A DNA stretch of 64,000 nucleotides. Origin: Stagonosporopsis chrysanthemi (Eukaryota > Ascomycota > Dothideomycetes > Pleosporales > Didymellaceae). A model generated the notes under the pieces. It was not told the DNA's origin and searched no databases. It saw only the letters and a list, made by a program, of their open reading frames with translations. The stretch's first letter is position 1; every line of letters starts with the position of its first letter. The stretch lies in the NCBI GenBank assembly GCA_022560025.1, contig JAFISE010000022.1, positions 186,001 to 250,000 on the forward strand. The letters run 5' to 3'. A program made the translations under genes and the position numbers. Shown piece by piece: positions 33,879 to 45,900 of this stretch.

Positions 33879-36800
33879 ATGGGATGGGCCAACGTGGAAG
33901 AAGAGGAAGAGCCCGATTTCCATTCATGTGATGACATGTCAATGTCGGATGGCGATACCGATCACGCGCAGTCGCTAGATGCTACCGAGGCGGCCCAGCA
34001 ACAAGATCGTGAAGCAGACGATGGAGATGACTCGGACACTGATAATGACGCCCACACCCTCGGACCCAAGACGACTTCAGAAAAGCGCAGAGCACAGAAC
34101 AGTGTCATGAGAGCTTTCGCAGACAATATCAACGCCCATATAACCCAACGAGAGGTCGATGAAGCTGCATCGAAGAGCGCAAATGAGGAACAGCTTTCCA
34201 TACGCGATATCCTTGCGAAGCAGGAGACGGCAGTCCGGATCACGAACCCTCGAGACTATCAAGGCGAGCTGTTCCAGAGAGCGAAGAGAGAGAACATCAT
34301 TGCCGTGCTCGATACTGGTTCTGGCAAGACCCATATCGCGACACTTCTGCTGAAGCATACTCTCGATGAAGAGCTGGAGAGACGAGCGAAAGGCAGTGCA
34401 CACAAAACAGCATTCTTCCTGGTCAGTCATTCCACAAGCAGCATTTTCAATACTAAAATAGTGCAGGTCGACTCGGTGAATCTTGTCTTTCAGCAAGCCA
34501 ATGTCCTCCGCTGTGGTCTCGATCAAGGTGTCGAGCCTGTCTGTGGTGCCATGGGTGCTAGCCTCTGGAACAGATCGACTTGGAATACATACTTTGCAAA
34601 GAACATGGTCATCGTCTGCACAGCCGAAGTGCTCTCACAGTGCTTGATGCATTCCTTCATTACCATCGCCCAGATCAACTTACTCATATTTGACGAAGCC
34701 CATCATGCAAAGGACAACCATCCCTATGCTCGAATCATGAAAGATTACTATTCCCACGAAGTCGATCTGTCGAAGCGACCCCGCCTGTTTGGTATGACAG
34801 CATCGCCTGTCGATGTCAGAGGCCTCAAACCGGGCGTGGTGGTTGAGGCAGCTACTACTTTAGAGAAAATGCTGTGCTCGAAGATCGTCACTGTCAGCGA
34901 GGAAGCACTTGCCGCAAACAACATCAGTCGCCCGAGTGAGCACGTTGCCCTCTACGACCGGTTGCAAATTGGGTTCGAAACACCGTTCCATAGCCAAGTC
35001 AAGACACACTATGGCAACGTCCGAGCTTTCAACAAATTTTTTGTCACCTCGAAGCGTATTGGTTCCGAACTTGGCAGGTGGGCCTCAGATATGTATTGGT
35101 CTTTCGCTTTCGCCGATGAACAGGCCCGTAAGTTGCAACAACGAGAAGAGTTCCAGTACAACAAGCTCAAAGGAGTGCACGTCAATGTCGAGGAGCTTGA
35201 TGCGAAGATTCAGCGCCTCAAGGACGCGACAAGCTTTGTGCAGGGGCATGACTTCAAGATACCCCGTCTCAGTAGTGACGACCTGAGCTCCAAAGTCCTT
35301 AAGCTCCATGAGTGGCTCAACATGTATTACGAGCGGAGCGATGAGCCGCGATGCATCGTCTTCGTCGAGCAACGTCAGACCGCTCGCCTCCTCAAGCTCA
35401 TATTCGATCATATCGGCGGACCTAACGTTCGCTGTGACGTGTTGGTCGGAGTCAATTCCCGAGCTGGCGAGCACAATGTGTCATTGCGAGCTCAAATCCT
35501 AACAATATCGAAATTCCGACGAGGCGAACTCAACTGCATGTTTGCTACGTCTGTCGCTGAGGAGGGCCTTGACATCCCTCAATGCAATCTTGTCGTTCGA
35601 TTCGACCTTTACCGCACTATGATCGGATACGTCCAATCGAGAGGCCGCGCAAGGCACCGCAACTCCAAGTATCTGCATATGCTTGAGACCGGCAACAACG
35701 ATCACCGCGAGCAACTTATGCAAGTCAGATTGGATGAGACGGTCATGAGGAATTTCTGCAAAGGCATCGCGCGTGACCGGCTACTGGATAGTCTAGGCGA
35801 TGGGTCAGACGACGCGTTTTTGTTGGAGGAAAAGCTCTACCCAAGCTTTGTTGATCAGACTTCTGGCGCTGTCCTCACTTATCGATCCAGTCTCATGGTG
35901 CTTAGCCATTTCGTGGCGACTTTGCCCACTCCAAATCACGAAACGCACCTCTTACCTACGTACGTGCTCAGTGCTGAAGTCAGTGACGACCCACTAGACC
36001 CACAGCGTACAGGCTTTAGGTGCGAGGTAATCTTACCTGAATTCTCACCTGTCATATCTATGATAGGCAAAGTTGAGAGCAAGAAGACGATCGCAAAGTG
36101 TTCTGCAGCTTTTGCCATGTGTTTAGAACTACACAGGAAAGGATTTCTGGATTCTAATTTGCTTCCAACAACCGTTAAGAACCTCCCAGCCATGAGGAAT
36201 GCACACCTGGCTCTAGGTGAGAAACAAAAAGGCAATTACCCCATGTTGATTAAGCCAGAGTTTTGGAAATCCGGACGTGGTTTGGTTCCCACAACACTCT
36301 ATCTCACCACAATCGATTTTGACGCCGGCCTTGACCGGCCTCACCAGCCACTTGGTCTACTGACCCGCACTCCGTTTCCTCAATTACCGCCTTTCCCAAT
36401 CTATCTGACAGATGGTCGAGCAACCAACGTTGTTTCACATTCAATGGCAACACGCTTCGACATCAATTGCGATCTTCTGGAAAACATCACCGGATTCACC
36501 TTGCAAATTTATGAGGACATTTTTAACAAGGTCTACCACTACGACGCTGAGAAGATATCGTACTGGGTGGTACCCCTCCTGATGCATATGTGTGCACCAC
36601 TTACACATGTACTCCACCTTCAAGATATCGTGGATATGGCGCAAGTCCGCAGAGTAAATCAGCAACCAAATTGGAAATGGACACCTGAAACGAACAACGA
36701 TGACATATTGGATAAGTTCATTGTGGATCCAATGAGCGGTGCTCGGAGATTTTACTCAGAGAGTATCGCTACCAACCTCAGACCACAAGATCCGGTCCCC

Positions 36801-38727
36801 GCGCACATTCCACGCCAAAATCAGAAGTTCATGGACAGCATTCTCGATTACTCGGACGGAAAATGGCTTAGGAGCAGAGATATCAATAAGTGGCACCAAG
36901 ATCAGCCTGTTCTCAATGTCGAGAAGATCCCATTCCGTCGTAATCATCTCGCTCGTCTAGTAGAGGACAGGGAGCGCGAAGCTTTCGATAATGTCAGGAC
37001 GGTCATTTGCCCAGAGCCCATGCGTGTATCAAATGTAAGTATGGGAAACTTCTCACCACATCCAATATACTTACCTCTTGTAGATTTCAACTCCTTTCGT
37101 TGTCACTTCTTACATCCTCCCCGCTATCATACATCGATTCGAGAGCTATCTTATAGCTTTGGAGGCATGCAAACACGTTGATCTGAATGTCGGCCCAGCC
37201 CTTGCACTCGAGTCTTTGACAAAGGATTCCGATAACTCCGATGAGCATGGAGAAGAGAAGATCAATTTCAAGAGCGGCATGGGCCCGAACTATGAGAGAC
37301 TTGAATTTCTTGGAGACTGCTTCCTCAAGATGGCCACATCGATCTCAACTTTCGTGTTGCAACCCGATGAGAACGAGTTCGAGTTCCACGTCCGTCGCAT
37401 GCTTATGCTCTGCAATGCGAACCTCATGGATACAGCAGTGGGCAAGAAGAAGTTCAAGTTTACTAACGGCGAAGAGCGTAGTCTGCAGCTATTCAACTAT
37501 ATTCGAACCGCAGCATTCTCGCGGCGAACCTGGTACCCAGAGGGTATGAAGCTGCTTCGTGGCAAAGGTGCTGGCAAGAGCGAAGACGACTGGCTGAAGC
37601 TCACGCACAATCTGGGTGACAAGTCCATCGCCGACGTCTGTGAGGCGCTCATTGGTGCTACATTCATGGAGCGCCATCGTGGTAGCAAATGGTCACCTTC
37701 AGACTGGGATGAGACTGTCAAAGCTGTAAAGCTCTTCGCCAATAGCCCAGATCATCCACAGTCCAAGTGGTCAGACTACTACGCCGCTTATAAGAAGCCA
37801 CGGTATCAGATCGCCGAGTCAACAGCAGCCCAGCTTGACCTTGCCGGTAAAATCGCGACCAAGCATCCGTATCAGTTCAGATACCCGCGTCTCCTTCGGT
37901 CTGCCTTCATCCACCCCAGCCAGCCCTTCATGTGGGAGCAAGTTCCTAATTACCAACGGCTCGAATTCCTCGGCGATTCTCTTCTCGACATGGCGTTTAT
38001 TGAGCACCTATTCTTCGCCTACCCAGACAAAGATCCACAGTGGCTCACCGAGCACAAAACTCCTATGGTGTCCAACAAGTTTCTGGGCGCTGTCTGCGTC
38101 AAACTAGGCTGGCATACGCACCTACGCCAAAACAACGCGCTCCTCTCGACCCAAATCCGCGACTACGTCAACGAAGTCACGGAGGCCGAGCTCGAAGCCG
38201 CTGGTGCAGTTGATTACTGGGTCTCCGTGTCCGAGCCGCCCAAATGCCTCGCCGACGTAATCGAAGCTTTCGTCGCCGCGCTATTTGTGGATTCGGAATT
38301 CGACTTCAACGTCGTCCAGGACTTCTTCATAAGACACCTCAAACCCTTCTTCACGGATATGACGCTGCCCGCGTACGAATCCTTCGCTTCCAATCACCCC
38401 ACTACCCGCCTCTCCCGCCTCATTGGTACCACGATGGGTTGCACCGAGTGGCGCCTCGGCGCGCTCGAGACCAAGACTTGTATCCCCGGCAAGAGCAAGA
38501 CGGTTGCAGCGATGGTGGTCGTGCATGGTAAAGTTGTGTTTCATGCCTTAGGGCAGAGTGGGAGGTATGCGAGGGTTAGGGCTAGTCAGAAGGCATTGGA
38601 GGTTTTGGACGGGATGCCGCCGTTTGAGTTTCGGCAGAGGTATGGGTGTGATTGTGTGGCTGATGAGCGGATGGAGACGCTTGAGAGTGACAGGGAATTG
38701 AGGGAGAAGATGGGGTTAAATATCTGA
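33879..38727 (+). CDS. DCL1: Dicer-like protein 1, 1584 aa (3 exons)
   Basis: Exons are 33879-34421, 34467-37034 and 37084-38727. Intron 1 is 45 nt with a GTCAGT donor and TACTAA branch; intron 2 is 49 nt (GTAAGT...TTGTAG). An acidic N-terminus precedes the helicase: ITNPRDYQGELFQRAKRENI, TGSGKT at 146-151, DEAH at 257-260, FGMTASPVD and GYVQSRGRARHRNSKYLHML. The Dicer dimerisation domain lies at about 650-740 (SLMVLSHFVATLP). Two RNase III domains follow, with ERLEFLGD at 1108-1115 (partner acids in DKSIADVCEALIG) and QRLEFLGD at 1328-1335 (partner acids in CLADVIEAFVAA). A dsRNA-binding-like region and a Cys-containing C-terminus (RQRYGCDCVADERM) end the protein. All catalytic acids appear present. 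DCL1 makes small RNAs for gene silencing, usually redundantly with DCL2, and acts in meiotic silencing. Confidence 0.95.
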
Positions 38728-39127
38728 GGAGCGGAAAGGTCTTGAAAGCATGCACTATAAACAACGATGGGGTATGAAGACGGGGTTTGTGCTTTGGGAG
38801 CTGTATCTGCAAGTACTGCTCGTCTCATGCCGGAAGAGGGCGTGCTGCTCTTGTGTGACCTGGAGAACCATGACTTTATGAGATTTTATTTGGTTTGGAT
38901 GTTTACAACTAGACGCCGCTATGCATAAACGTGACTAGAACTGGTAGAAGCACCTTGGTGCACCAGACTACAACGACTGGAATAGGGCTGTGAAGGAACT
39001 AGGGGTATTGTGCAGGGCAGAAGGGGTATATCGCCAACAAAAAGCAAAACGCCAGAACACCACGCAGCTTACACTCTTGAAGTCTCAACTTGTCCATCTC
39101 TTCCGTCCAATCAACCTTTGACGCTCT
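38728..39127. other. Intergenic between convergent 3' ends
   Basis: 400 bp of 3' flanks; no gene seen. Confidence 0.5.
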
Positions 39128-40488
39128 TCACACATCCGGGTCCTCCTGTACCTTCAATTCCGGCTCAGGCAAATACTCCTTGAGCTCCATCATCCTGTTG
39201 CGACAATGGATCACAAAGATCGCCGCAGCTAAAGCGTTCCACACATCGAATCCCTCCTTCCCGAAATCAAACATAGCGATCAGTCGCAGCCCGGGGATGC
39301 GGTTCTCCTTACTCGGCGCGTGATAGCTGACAAACGCCATGATGCTGTGTGAAGCAGAGACGCCATACAAGGTGGGTGCCTCAAGGGAGGTCGAGGACGT
39401 GGAGGCGAAGGACGTGGAGGTCGCCTGGGCGGCGAGGGTGCGCTGCCAGCGATCGTGCAAATCTCCGAGCTTGTCGAGCGTACGCGCTTCGAGGACAGTA
39501 GCGGGCACATGTTTGCTAACTGTGACGGTTTCGAACAGCGGGAGGGAGGACCACAGTGCGTCGACGCCACCGTCTTTCATGGCCCAAGTTGTATATTTGG
39601 CGATGGCGCGTTTGACGTGGTATTGTGGTTGGCGCTTGGGTGCACGGGTCATGATTGAGTCGCGGACGTAGGCACCCAAGTCAAGGAGCGAGCTGAGTGC
39701 CAGTTGTGCTGGTATCTGTTAGTTGTGGTCAGAAACCATAACTGGGGCTATTTACCGTGATAGTGACTGCCCAGCGCAGGTCTGATGAATGGCTTATCCA
39801 CTCTGCGGGTGAAGAGGTCAGCAGGCAGGCTGGGCAAGTCGTTGATCCACTCGATAGGCATGATGGGCTCGTATCCGCGCATGTTAATCTTCTGGAACAG
39901 AAAAATAGCATCCTCAGGCCAGCCTGCAGCCTGCAGCTCCAGACGTTGCTTCTGCTGCTTAAGCAGTCGCTCGTTGAAGCTGGTGCCTTTGTGCGTCTCG
40001 AGATAGCCGCCGTCGTCCACTACCATCGTGTCGTCATTCGCATCTACTTCCAGATCTTGGTCGTATCCCTTGTCAAAGGTGGGAGAGATTGGGGAGGTGT
40101 TGAAGAGTGTGTCGCCCTCAAAGTTCTCGTGCTCTTCGACTGACCGCATGGCGGAAGTAGGAGGTGACACGGGCACCAGTGTAATGTCGACATCGCTGTT
40201 GAAACTTGGTGTGGCAGTGTACCAGATGTGTACGCGTGACTCGGGACTCAGGTCTCGATCTGGCGGGCTCGATAGCTGCTGGGGAGGTAGCTGAGGAGAT
40301 GACTGTGGTAATTGAGGAGACGACTGTGGTAGCTGAAGAGGAGACGGCGGGCGCTGAGGCTTCTTGAAATCCGGCTTGGTAGGAATTGCGGGGACCTTGA
40401 ACTGGAGAGGCTTCGCTCGAGCTTTCTGCGTCTTCCTCGGGCTGATGTAATTCCAAACCTTAGCCGCGTACTCATGGAGAATCGTCAT
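39128..40488 (-). CDS. Hypothetical protein with disordered N-terminus, 437 aa (2 exons)
   Basis: Exon 1 is 40488-39756 and exon 2 is 39708-39128, joined by a 47-nt intron (GTAAAT, branch ACTAAC, acceptor TACCAG). The start MTILHEYAAKVWNYISPRKT is the first good ATG; upstream codons have no ATG. Residues 45-90 are Pro/Gln/Ser-rich with a tandem heptapeptide (PQSSPQL). A more ordered part begins near residue 170 (NERLLKQQKQRLELQAAGWP, then INMRGYEPIMPIEWINDLPS). It continues across the splice with HYHAQLALSSLLDLGAYVRD and ends in AAAIFVIHCRNRMMELKEYL. The C-terminal 250 residues look like a conserved fungal domain of unknown function; I recognise no name. The gene is divergent from the DOHH gene. 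Confidence 0.72.
40275..40345 (-). repeat. Short coding tandem repeat, 21-nt unit
   Basis: About three imperfect copies of a 21-nt unit encode the heptapeptide PQSSPQL within the disordered N-terminus of the 437-aa protein. On the plus strand it reads as GACTGTGGTAGCTGAGGAGA-like words. Copy number may vary between strains. Confidence 0.7.
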
Positions 40489-40993
40489 GGTGCAGCAGTG
40501 TTTGCAGAAGCAGAGGGATTGATTGTAAGGCGCGACTGATGGTAGAACCAGGTGTGGAGAAGCTGTCGCACGAGACGCGTAGAACAGAGCGCGGAAAGTT
40601 GACAAGAGTTATTGTTGAGGCAGGGACCGTCGGTGAAGTGAGGGTGAATGTGAATCAACTCATGCTCAAAACGGGACCAGGACAATAACTCTTCTTTGAA
40701 CTTTGCACCAAAGAAGACGCCTTCACCCCGTCATTGTTGTACGTGAGCCGGACTGGACTCGGTGGCTGGGCTTAGCGCGAATGCGCTATCACATGATTCA
40801 GAACACTTTGTACTCAAGACAGTCAAGTGCGATCTGATAAAAATGATCAGATACCCCGCTGCAGGGCAGGGTCGCCCCACCAAAATTTGAGCCTCGATTT
40901 GCATTGTTGGAAGCAGCACAGCGATCACCACTGAGTTCACGCTTCACTAGAAGTTTCGGGCATTCTTTTCCTACACTCTTTCAAATCACAGCT
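40489..40993. other. Shared 5' region
   Basis: 505 bp between divergent start codons of the unknown 437-aa protein and the DOHH gene. It includes an inverted pair of TGATCAGA/GATCTGAT-like words near 40830-40850, but no named element. Confidence 0.45.
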
Positions 40994-42039
40994 ATGGCAG
41001 TTCCCGAAGAAACCCAGTCGACTCAGGTCTCTACACTCCGCCAGATTCTGACATCGGAGCAGGAGCCTCTGGCGCGCCGTTTCCGTGCGCTCTTCTCGCT
41101 CAAGTACCTTGCTTCTCTGCAGCCGCCGAGTGAGGAGACCGTGCCGGCGATCGAGGCCATTGCTGCGGGCTTTAACTCGCCCTCTGCGCTGCTCAAGCAC
41201 GAACTCGCGTACTGCCTTGGCCAGTCTCGCCACGATGCGGCAATCGAGCCGCTCAGAAAGGTCTTGATGGACAAGCAGGAAGATGCTATGTGCAGGCACG
41301 AGGCCGCCGAGGCCCTTGGTGCGCTGAGTGATAAGGGCAGCCTGGATTTGCTTAGGCAGTTCAGGGATGCTAAGGATGAGCCGGATGTTATCACTGAGAC
41401 GTGCGACATCGCAGTTGACAGGATTGAATGGGATCACGGCCTGCAGAAGGGGCAGGAGAATATCAAGAAGAGGTATGTGGCATAGATCCAAGCTGTGAGA
41501 AATGCGCTGACTAGTGTAGTGACTTTACATCCATCGACCCTGCGCCGCCAATGCCCCAGACCTCGGACAAGCCCTCCATTCCCGAGCTCGAGAAGACGCT
41601 GCTCGACACAAAGTTGCCTCTCTTCCAGCGTTACAGGGCCATGTTTGCGCTGCGCGACCTCTCCTCGCCGCCTGACCTGCCCACTGCCGTCTCAGCTGTC
41701 CTCGCTCTTGCTCGTGGTTTCGAAGACCCATCTGCCCTCTTCCGCCACGAAATCGCTTTCGTCTTTGGCCAGTTGTCTCACCCTGCCTCCATTCCTAGCT
41801 TGACGAAAGCGCTGAGCAACACAACGGAAGCCAGCATGGTCCGCCATGAGGCTGCAGAGGCTCTCGGCAGCCTGGGTGACGAGGAGGGCGTGGAGGACAC
41901 ACTGCGCAAATTCTTGAACGATCCGGAGCAGGTCGTGCGTGACAGCTGTATTGTGGCGCTGGACATGGCTGAGTTTGAGAAGAACGGTGAGACGGAGTAT
42001 GCTATTATTCCCTCGCAGGAAGCGGCTGTTGCAGCATAG
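40994..42039 (+). CDS. LIA1: Deoxyhypusine hydroxylase, 332 aa (2 exons)
   Basis: Exons are 40994-41472 and 41520-42039 with a 47-nt intron (GTATGT, branch GCTGAC, acceptor GTGTAG). The protein is a dyad of HEAT-like repeats with four His-Glu metal ligands: KHELAYCLGQ (69-70), RHEAAEALGALSD (102-103), RHEIAFVFGQLSH (236-237) and RHEAAEALGSLGDEEG (269-270). These bind the di-iron centre. The enzyme hydroxylates deoxyhypusine to hypusine on eIF5A, the last step of a modification needed for translation. All four motifs are intact and the length is normal. The N-terminal and C-terminal halves show the expected internal duplication. The 3' end is convergent with RPA12, 72 bp apart. Confidence 0.96.
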
Positions 42040-42111
42040 GTCGAATATGGGTTTATGCATGATACAAGGCGTTTGGTATAAAACGGAATCAGGGGAAAAG
42101 CAGCATCCCGC

Positions 42112-42589
42112 TCAGTTGTTGGTGTTCCACCTGGGAGTAGCATTAGCACAAGTGAACAATTACAAAGCTCAAACAGGACATACTTGTGACCACAATCGCA
42201 CTCGTAAAAGACAGTAGAGCCTTCGTCTGCACTTCGCAGCTGCTGGGTGTAGTATCGAACCTCTTCACGGCCGCACTCTTCGCAGCGCTGTGCAATGACA
42301 CTAGTTGTGTTCACATCGTCTTCGGAGAGCGTCTGCACCTCTGATCGCTTTGCGCGTAAGGCCGACGGGAAGGCGGTTGGCTTGGAGACGGTAACCACCG
42401 TCTTCGAGGAGGTGTCTGTAGGCATGCGGTCAGCCTACGCCTGTCGCAAATTGCTTGCTCTAATATTCGCCTACCCTTGCAGTTTGCGCCGCAGACGGTG
42501 CAGGTCAGCACGACATTCTGTTTCCCTGCACTGCCGTCGAGAAGGTTTCCACAATCAGTGCAGAACACGAGAGAGCCAATGGCAGCCAT
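42112..42589 (-). CDS. RPA12: RNA polymerase I subunit RPA12 (A12.2), 121 aa (3 exons)
   Basis: Exons are 42589-42475, 42415-42184 and 42130-42112. Introns are 59 nt (GTAGGC...CTACAG) and 53 nt (GTATGT...TCCCAG). The N-terminal zinc ribbon is FCTDCGNLLDGSAG with a second pair in TCTVCGANC (Cys 10, 13, 30, 33). The C-terminal TFIIS-like ribbon is QRCEECGREEVRYYTQQLRS, then the acidic hairpin ADEG and YECDCGHK. The last exon adds only WNTNN before the stop, the typical end of the subunit. RPA12 provides the RNA-cleavage and termination function of Pol I. In the C-terminal ribbon, the second pair reads CDC rather than the usual CxxC spacing (ECDCG), so ligands should be checked. It is divergent from SCC2. 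Confidence 0.9.
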
Positions 42590-42973
42590 GTTGAGGCGGT
42601 ATTGCTGGTGTTGTTTGGTGATGGAGGTGTGATTGGTGAAGTTGGAGACGTAAGAAACCAAAATGTTTCGCGGCGATCAGCCGCGGAAGCTGCCCTGCAG
42701 CCCGCTTGACAAAAGCAGAAGGCGGTCAGACGCGTCATGAATTCGGCGTTACGCCAGCATCTGCACGACACTCTTCTGCATAGCTAGACAAGCTGTTTTG
42801 CATTGCTTGCCGTCCGGGCGCAGCTTCTGCGGGAGTGAACAGGCTATGCCATGACCATGCGTGCCCTACCGCCGCTATAGCGACCCCGTTTCTTTGACCC
42901 TTCTCCACAGTCCTTCCTCGGCGTTTGCCTGACCACCGAGCTCCCAATCGTGGTCACTGCTCTCAAGCCAAAC
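42590..42973. other. Shared 5' region of RPA12 and SCC2
   Basis: 384 bp between divergent start codons; nothing else identified. Confidence 0.5.
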
Positions 42974-45900
42974 ATGATGGCCGGGCACTTCGATGATGCC
43001 TGGCATAACATGCAGGGCAATGGCATACCCTACCGGCCGCCGCCCACTGTGGACGAGGCTACTCCGTACTCTCCCTTCACATCCATCATACCATTTGCGC
43101 TGGGTCAGTGAACATTTTCACTTTAGCACTGCCACGGCATGCTATTTTACCTGTCATATATCAGTAGCTTACAATAAGTAGATATCATACCCTTTGCTTC
43201 CGCCGAGCCTCCCACGCCGCCCACCACCCTCACCCGGGAGCAACGGCATGCGGCGAAGAGAACAATCGGCGCTCTAAACGATGAGATCAGCGGCCAGTCT
43301 ACCGGCACACAGCTTAGCAGCACCCTACGACAACTTCAAGGGCTACTTGATCCCGATGAGCTGCCAGAGTAGTGCGTTGTCCCTCCATCTTGTCTAGTTG
43401 CGGCAACTGACAACATCCAGCAACTTCAAGTCAATACCACAGCTTGCGACTCCGCCCTCTGAAAGTCCAACAAAGCACGCCAATGGTACAAGCTCGAAAG
43501 TCTCTTCGTTGCTGAGCCCCTTTGCGGCTATGCTGTTGAAGAACACCGACATTTCCTTTTCCTGTAAGTACCACAGCCCTATCCGTCACGGTAGCCTAAC
43601 AAAACCAGCCTCCAACGTCAGCGCGGACAAGCGAGTCCAGAACCTTCAGTATTCGCAACAAACCACCCCGCTGCCGCAGGCGCGATCTACACAGCAAATA
43701 CGTACACCACACAGCCACGCACACTCTCACAACGCCTCAATCTCATTCCCGTCCAGCGCCCTCTCGCATACACCCAACAGCACGCCGCTGCAACCAGGCC
43801 CGGCCGTCGTGATCAAGCCTGCCTCTTTCAGACGCGAGGAGTACCAGCAGTTTGACAACATTGCAATCAGTACACCATCGTCCCAACGGAAGGTCGATAA
43901 CAGTGCGGCTGTCCTGCGGCCTCACGAACGAGAGATTGCGGACCGCAAGATTGAGGAACTGGAGGCTTTCGTGGTCAAATTATCCGAGGAAAGGAATGAT
44001 CTGGATGCTACTGAAAGCTTTGTTCGCATGTTCACGCCTGACGGCGAAGTTAACGTCATGAAGCAACAAGCGATGGATCGTCTGGACCTCAGGATGGCTA
44101 ACGTTAACAACCTTGGTCACTTCGATGAGCTTCCTGTTCCATCAATAATGCAACTTCAGAAGCTGTTGGAACCAAGCGTCACTTGCACGGGCCATCTCAC
44201 CCTTCCAGAAGACGAGGATTGGTCTGAGGGCATCGAAAAAGCCAGGTCAGGGCTTCAGGCTTCCAAACTGATACTCACCTCCATGATCGATGGCCGCGAT
44301 GACTACCGACTAAGACCCGAGGACCTCATCGGCGCCGTGATTGACCTGCTTAAAGTCTTACGCACTGAGTGCATCATGCCCGTGCTACAAGCACGGCGGT
44401 CTGACAGCCTATTTGAGTCAGCGAACTCGCGCAGAAAGGAGCTTATGAGTGTTCTGCGCGGCTGCGGCGCAGTCCTAAGCCGGTTTGCCACCCTCATCGG
44501 CAAAGTCAATCTTCCAGAGCGCGGCCTCAATGTTCTCGAAGATCTTACGGTAGGGCTTCTTGTCGAACAGAACAGCGAGTCCGAGAAAGACTCTATTTTC
44601 GGCATCAAACCCTTCGAGTCATTCAGACAGAAAGCCATGGATGTTCTTGTCCAGATCTTTGCTCAACATGCGGACCAGCGACCATCGATTCTAAATGGAA
44701 TTCTCAGTAACTTAGAGAAGCTTCCAGATAAGAAGGCCAGTGCGAGGCAATTTAGGTCAGCCCGTGAACTGCCGATTATGTCCATATCTGCCCTGTTCAT
44801 GCGATTTGTCCAAGTTGCCGCTATGAACAGAGAATCAAGGTCGAGTCACAAGTCTGCCAACGCAGGACAAGAATGGAAAGACGAAGATGGCAGCGATTAC
44901 GAACCCGGCGCAGCTACACCCCAAAATTCTAAGTCTCGAGTCAACACCGGTACGCCTGAACAGATAGCTAGAGCTCTCGCACTCAATGCGAATCACATCG
45001 CGAGTACGATTACCTCGAATATTGTCGATAGAGCGTCCAACGTCTCCAAGACGGGCGACAAGCCTTTCCGAAACCTTCTTGACCTTTTTATTGAAGACTT
45101 TTGTAACGTCCTGGGTTCGCCCCAGTGGCCTGCCGCTGCAATTCTTCTCTCGACGCTACTGATACGCATGAGCAACATGGTGCACGGCAAGGACGCAGCA
45201 AAGCAGACAGTAGTGGATAAGGATACGGCACTCTCTACTATGGCAAAGGTGGGATGTGGTGTTATTGATTTCAAGCATCGCTTAAAGCAGCTCAAGCGTG
45301 GATTGGATCCGTCGCAGTCCGCGTTATCCGCCAAACTCGAGCGCCTCGCCAACGATGCTTTGACTGACAACGCTGAAGAGACTATCAGCCCTATCGATCT
45401 TTACGAATTTGAAGGTCCTTATCGTATGACCATCGATGCATTGCCCGGCTATCTTGATCTGCTTCGAGGTCAAGAGGATCCCCATTTCCAATCGGTCATC
45501 GGATGCCACGTAACCCTGTGGCTGGACGCTGTTATTCGTGAATTCAACAAGAGCTCCTCAGACGAATCAACCTCAAACGTGACTCGAGAGCTTCAGCAAC
45601 AGTTAGGGGCGATGATAATGGACTCGAAATGGCTCGATCGCAAATTGTAAGTATCTGTGATTACCCATAATCGATGATATACTTACGTCATACCAGCAAA
45701 TCCCAAGTAGTTTCGGAGGACTTGGCCAAGCTAGCAGCTGGCATCGTCACGTTACAAGCTGTAGTTTGCAGGTTGCTTCCAAGAATTGTCCAGTACATGC
45801 TATTGGCTACTCGAGACAAAGTCTCTTCGAAGCTGCGCTCCAGGGGTATGACTGGCTTGGAGCAATTGATTGAAAAAAGCCCTCGCGTCGTCGACAAAAA

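Noticed and set aside
40994..42039. Two separate HEAT-repeat genes instead of one
   Set aside because: A normal 47-nt intron joins the halves, and deoxyhypusine hydroxylase needs both His-Glu pairs.
41778..42425. Minus-strand frame extending RPA12 into the DOHH gene
   Set aside because: It reads through a clear intron (42131-42183). The spliced version gives the normal RPA12 C-terminus ending WNTNN.
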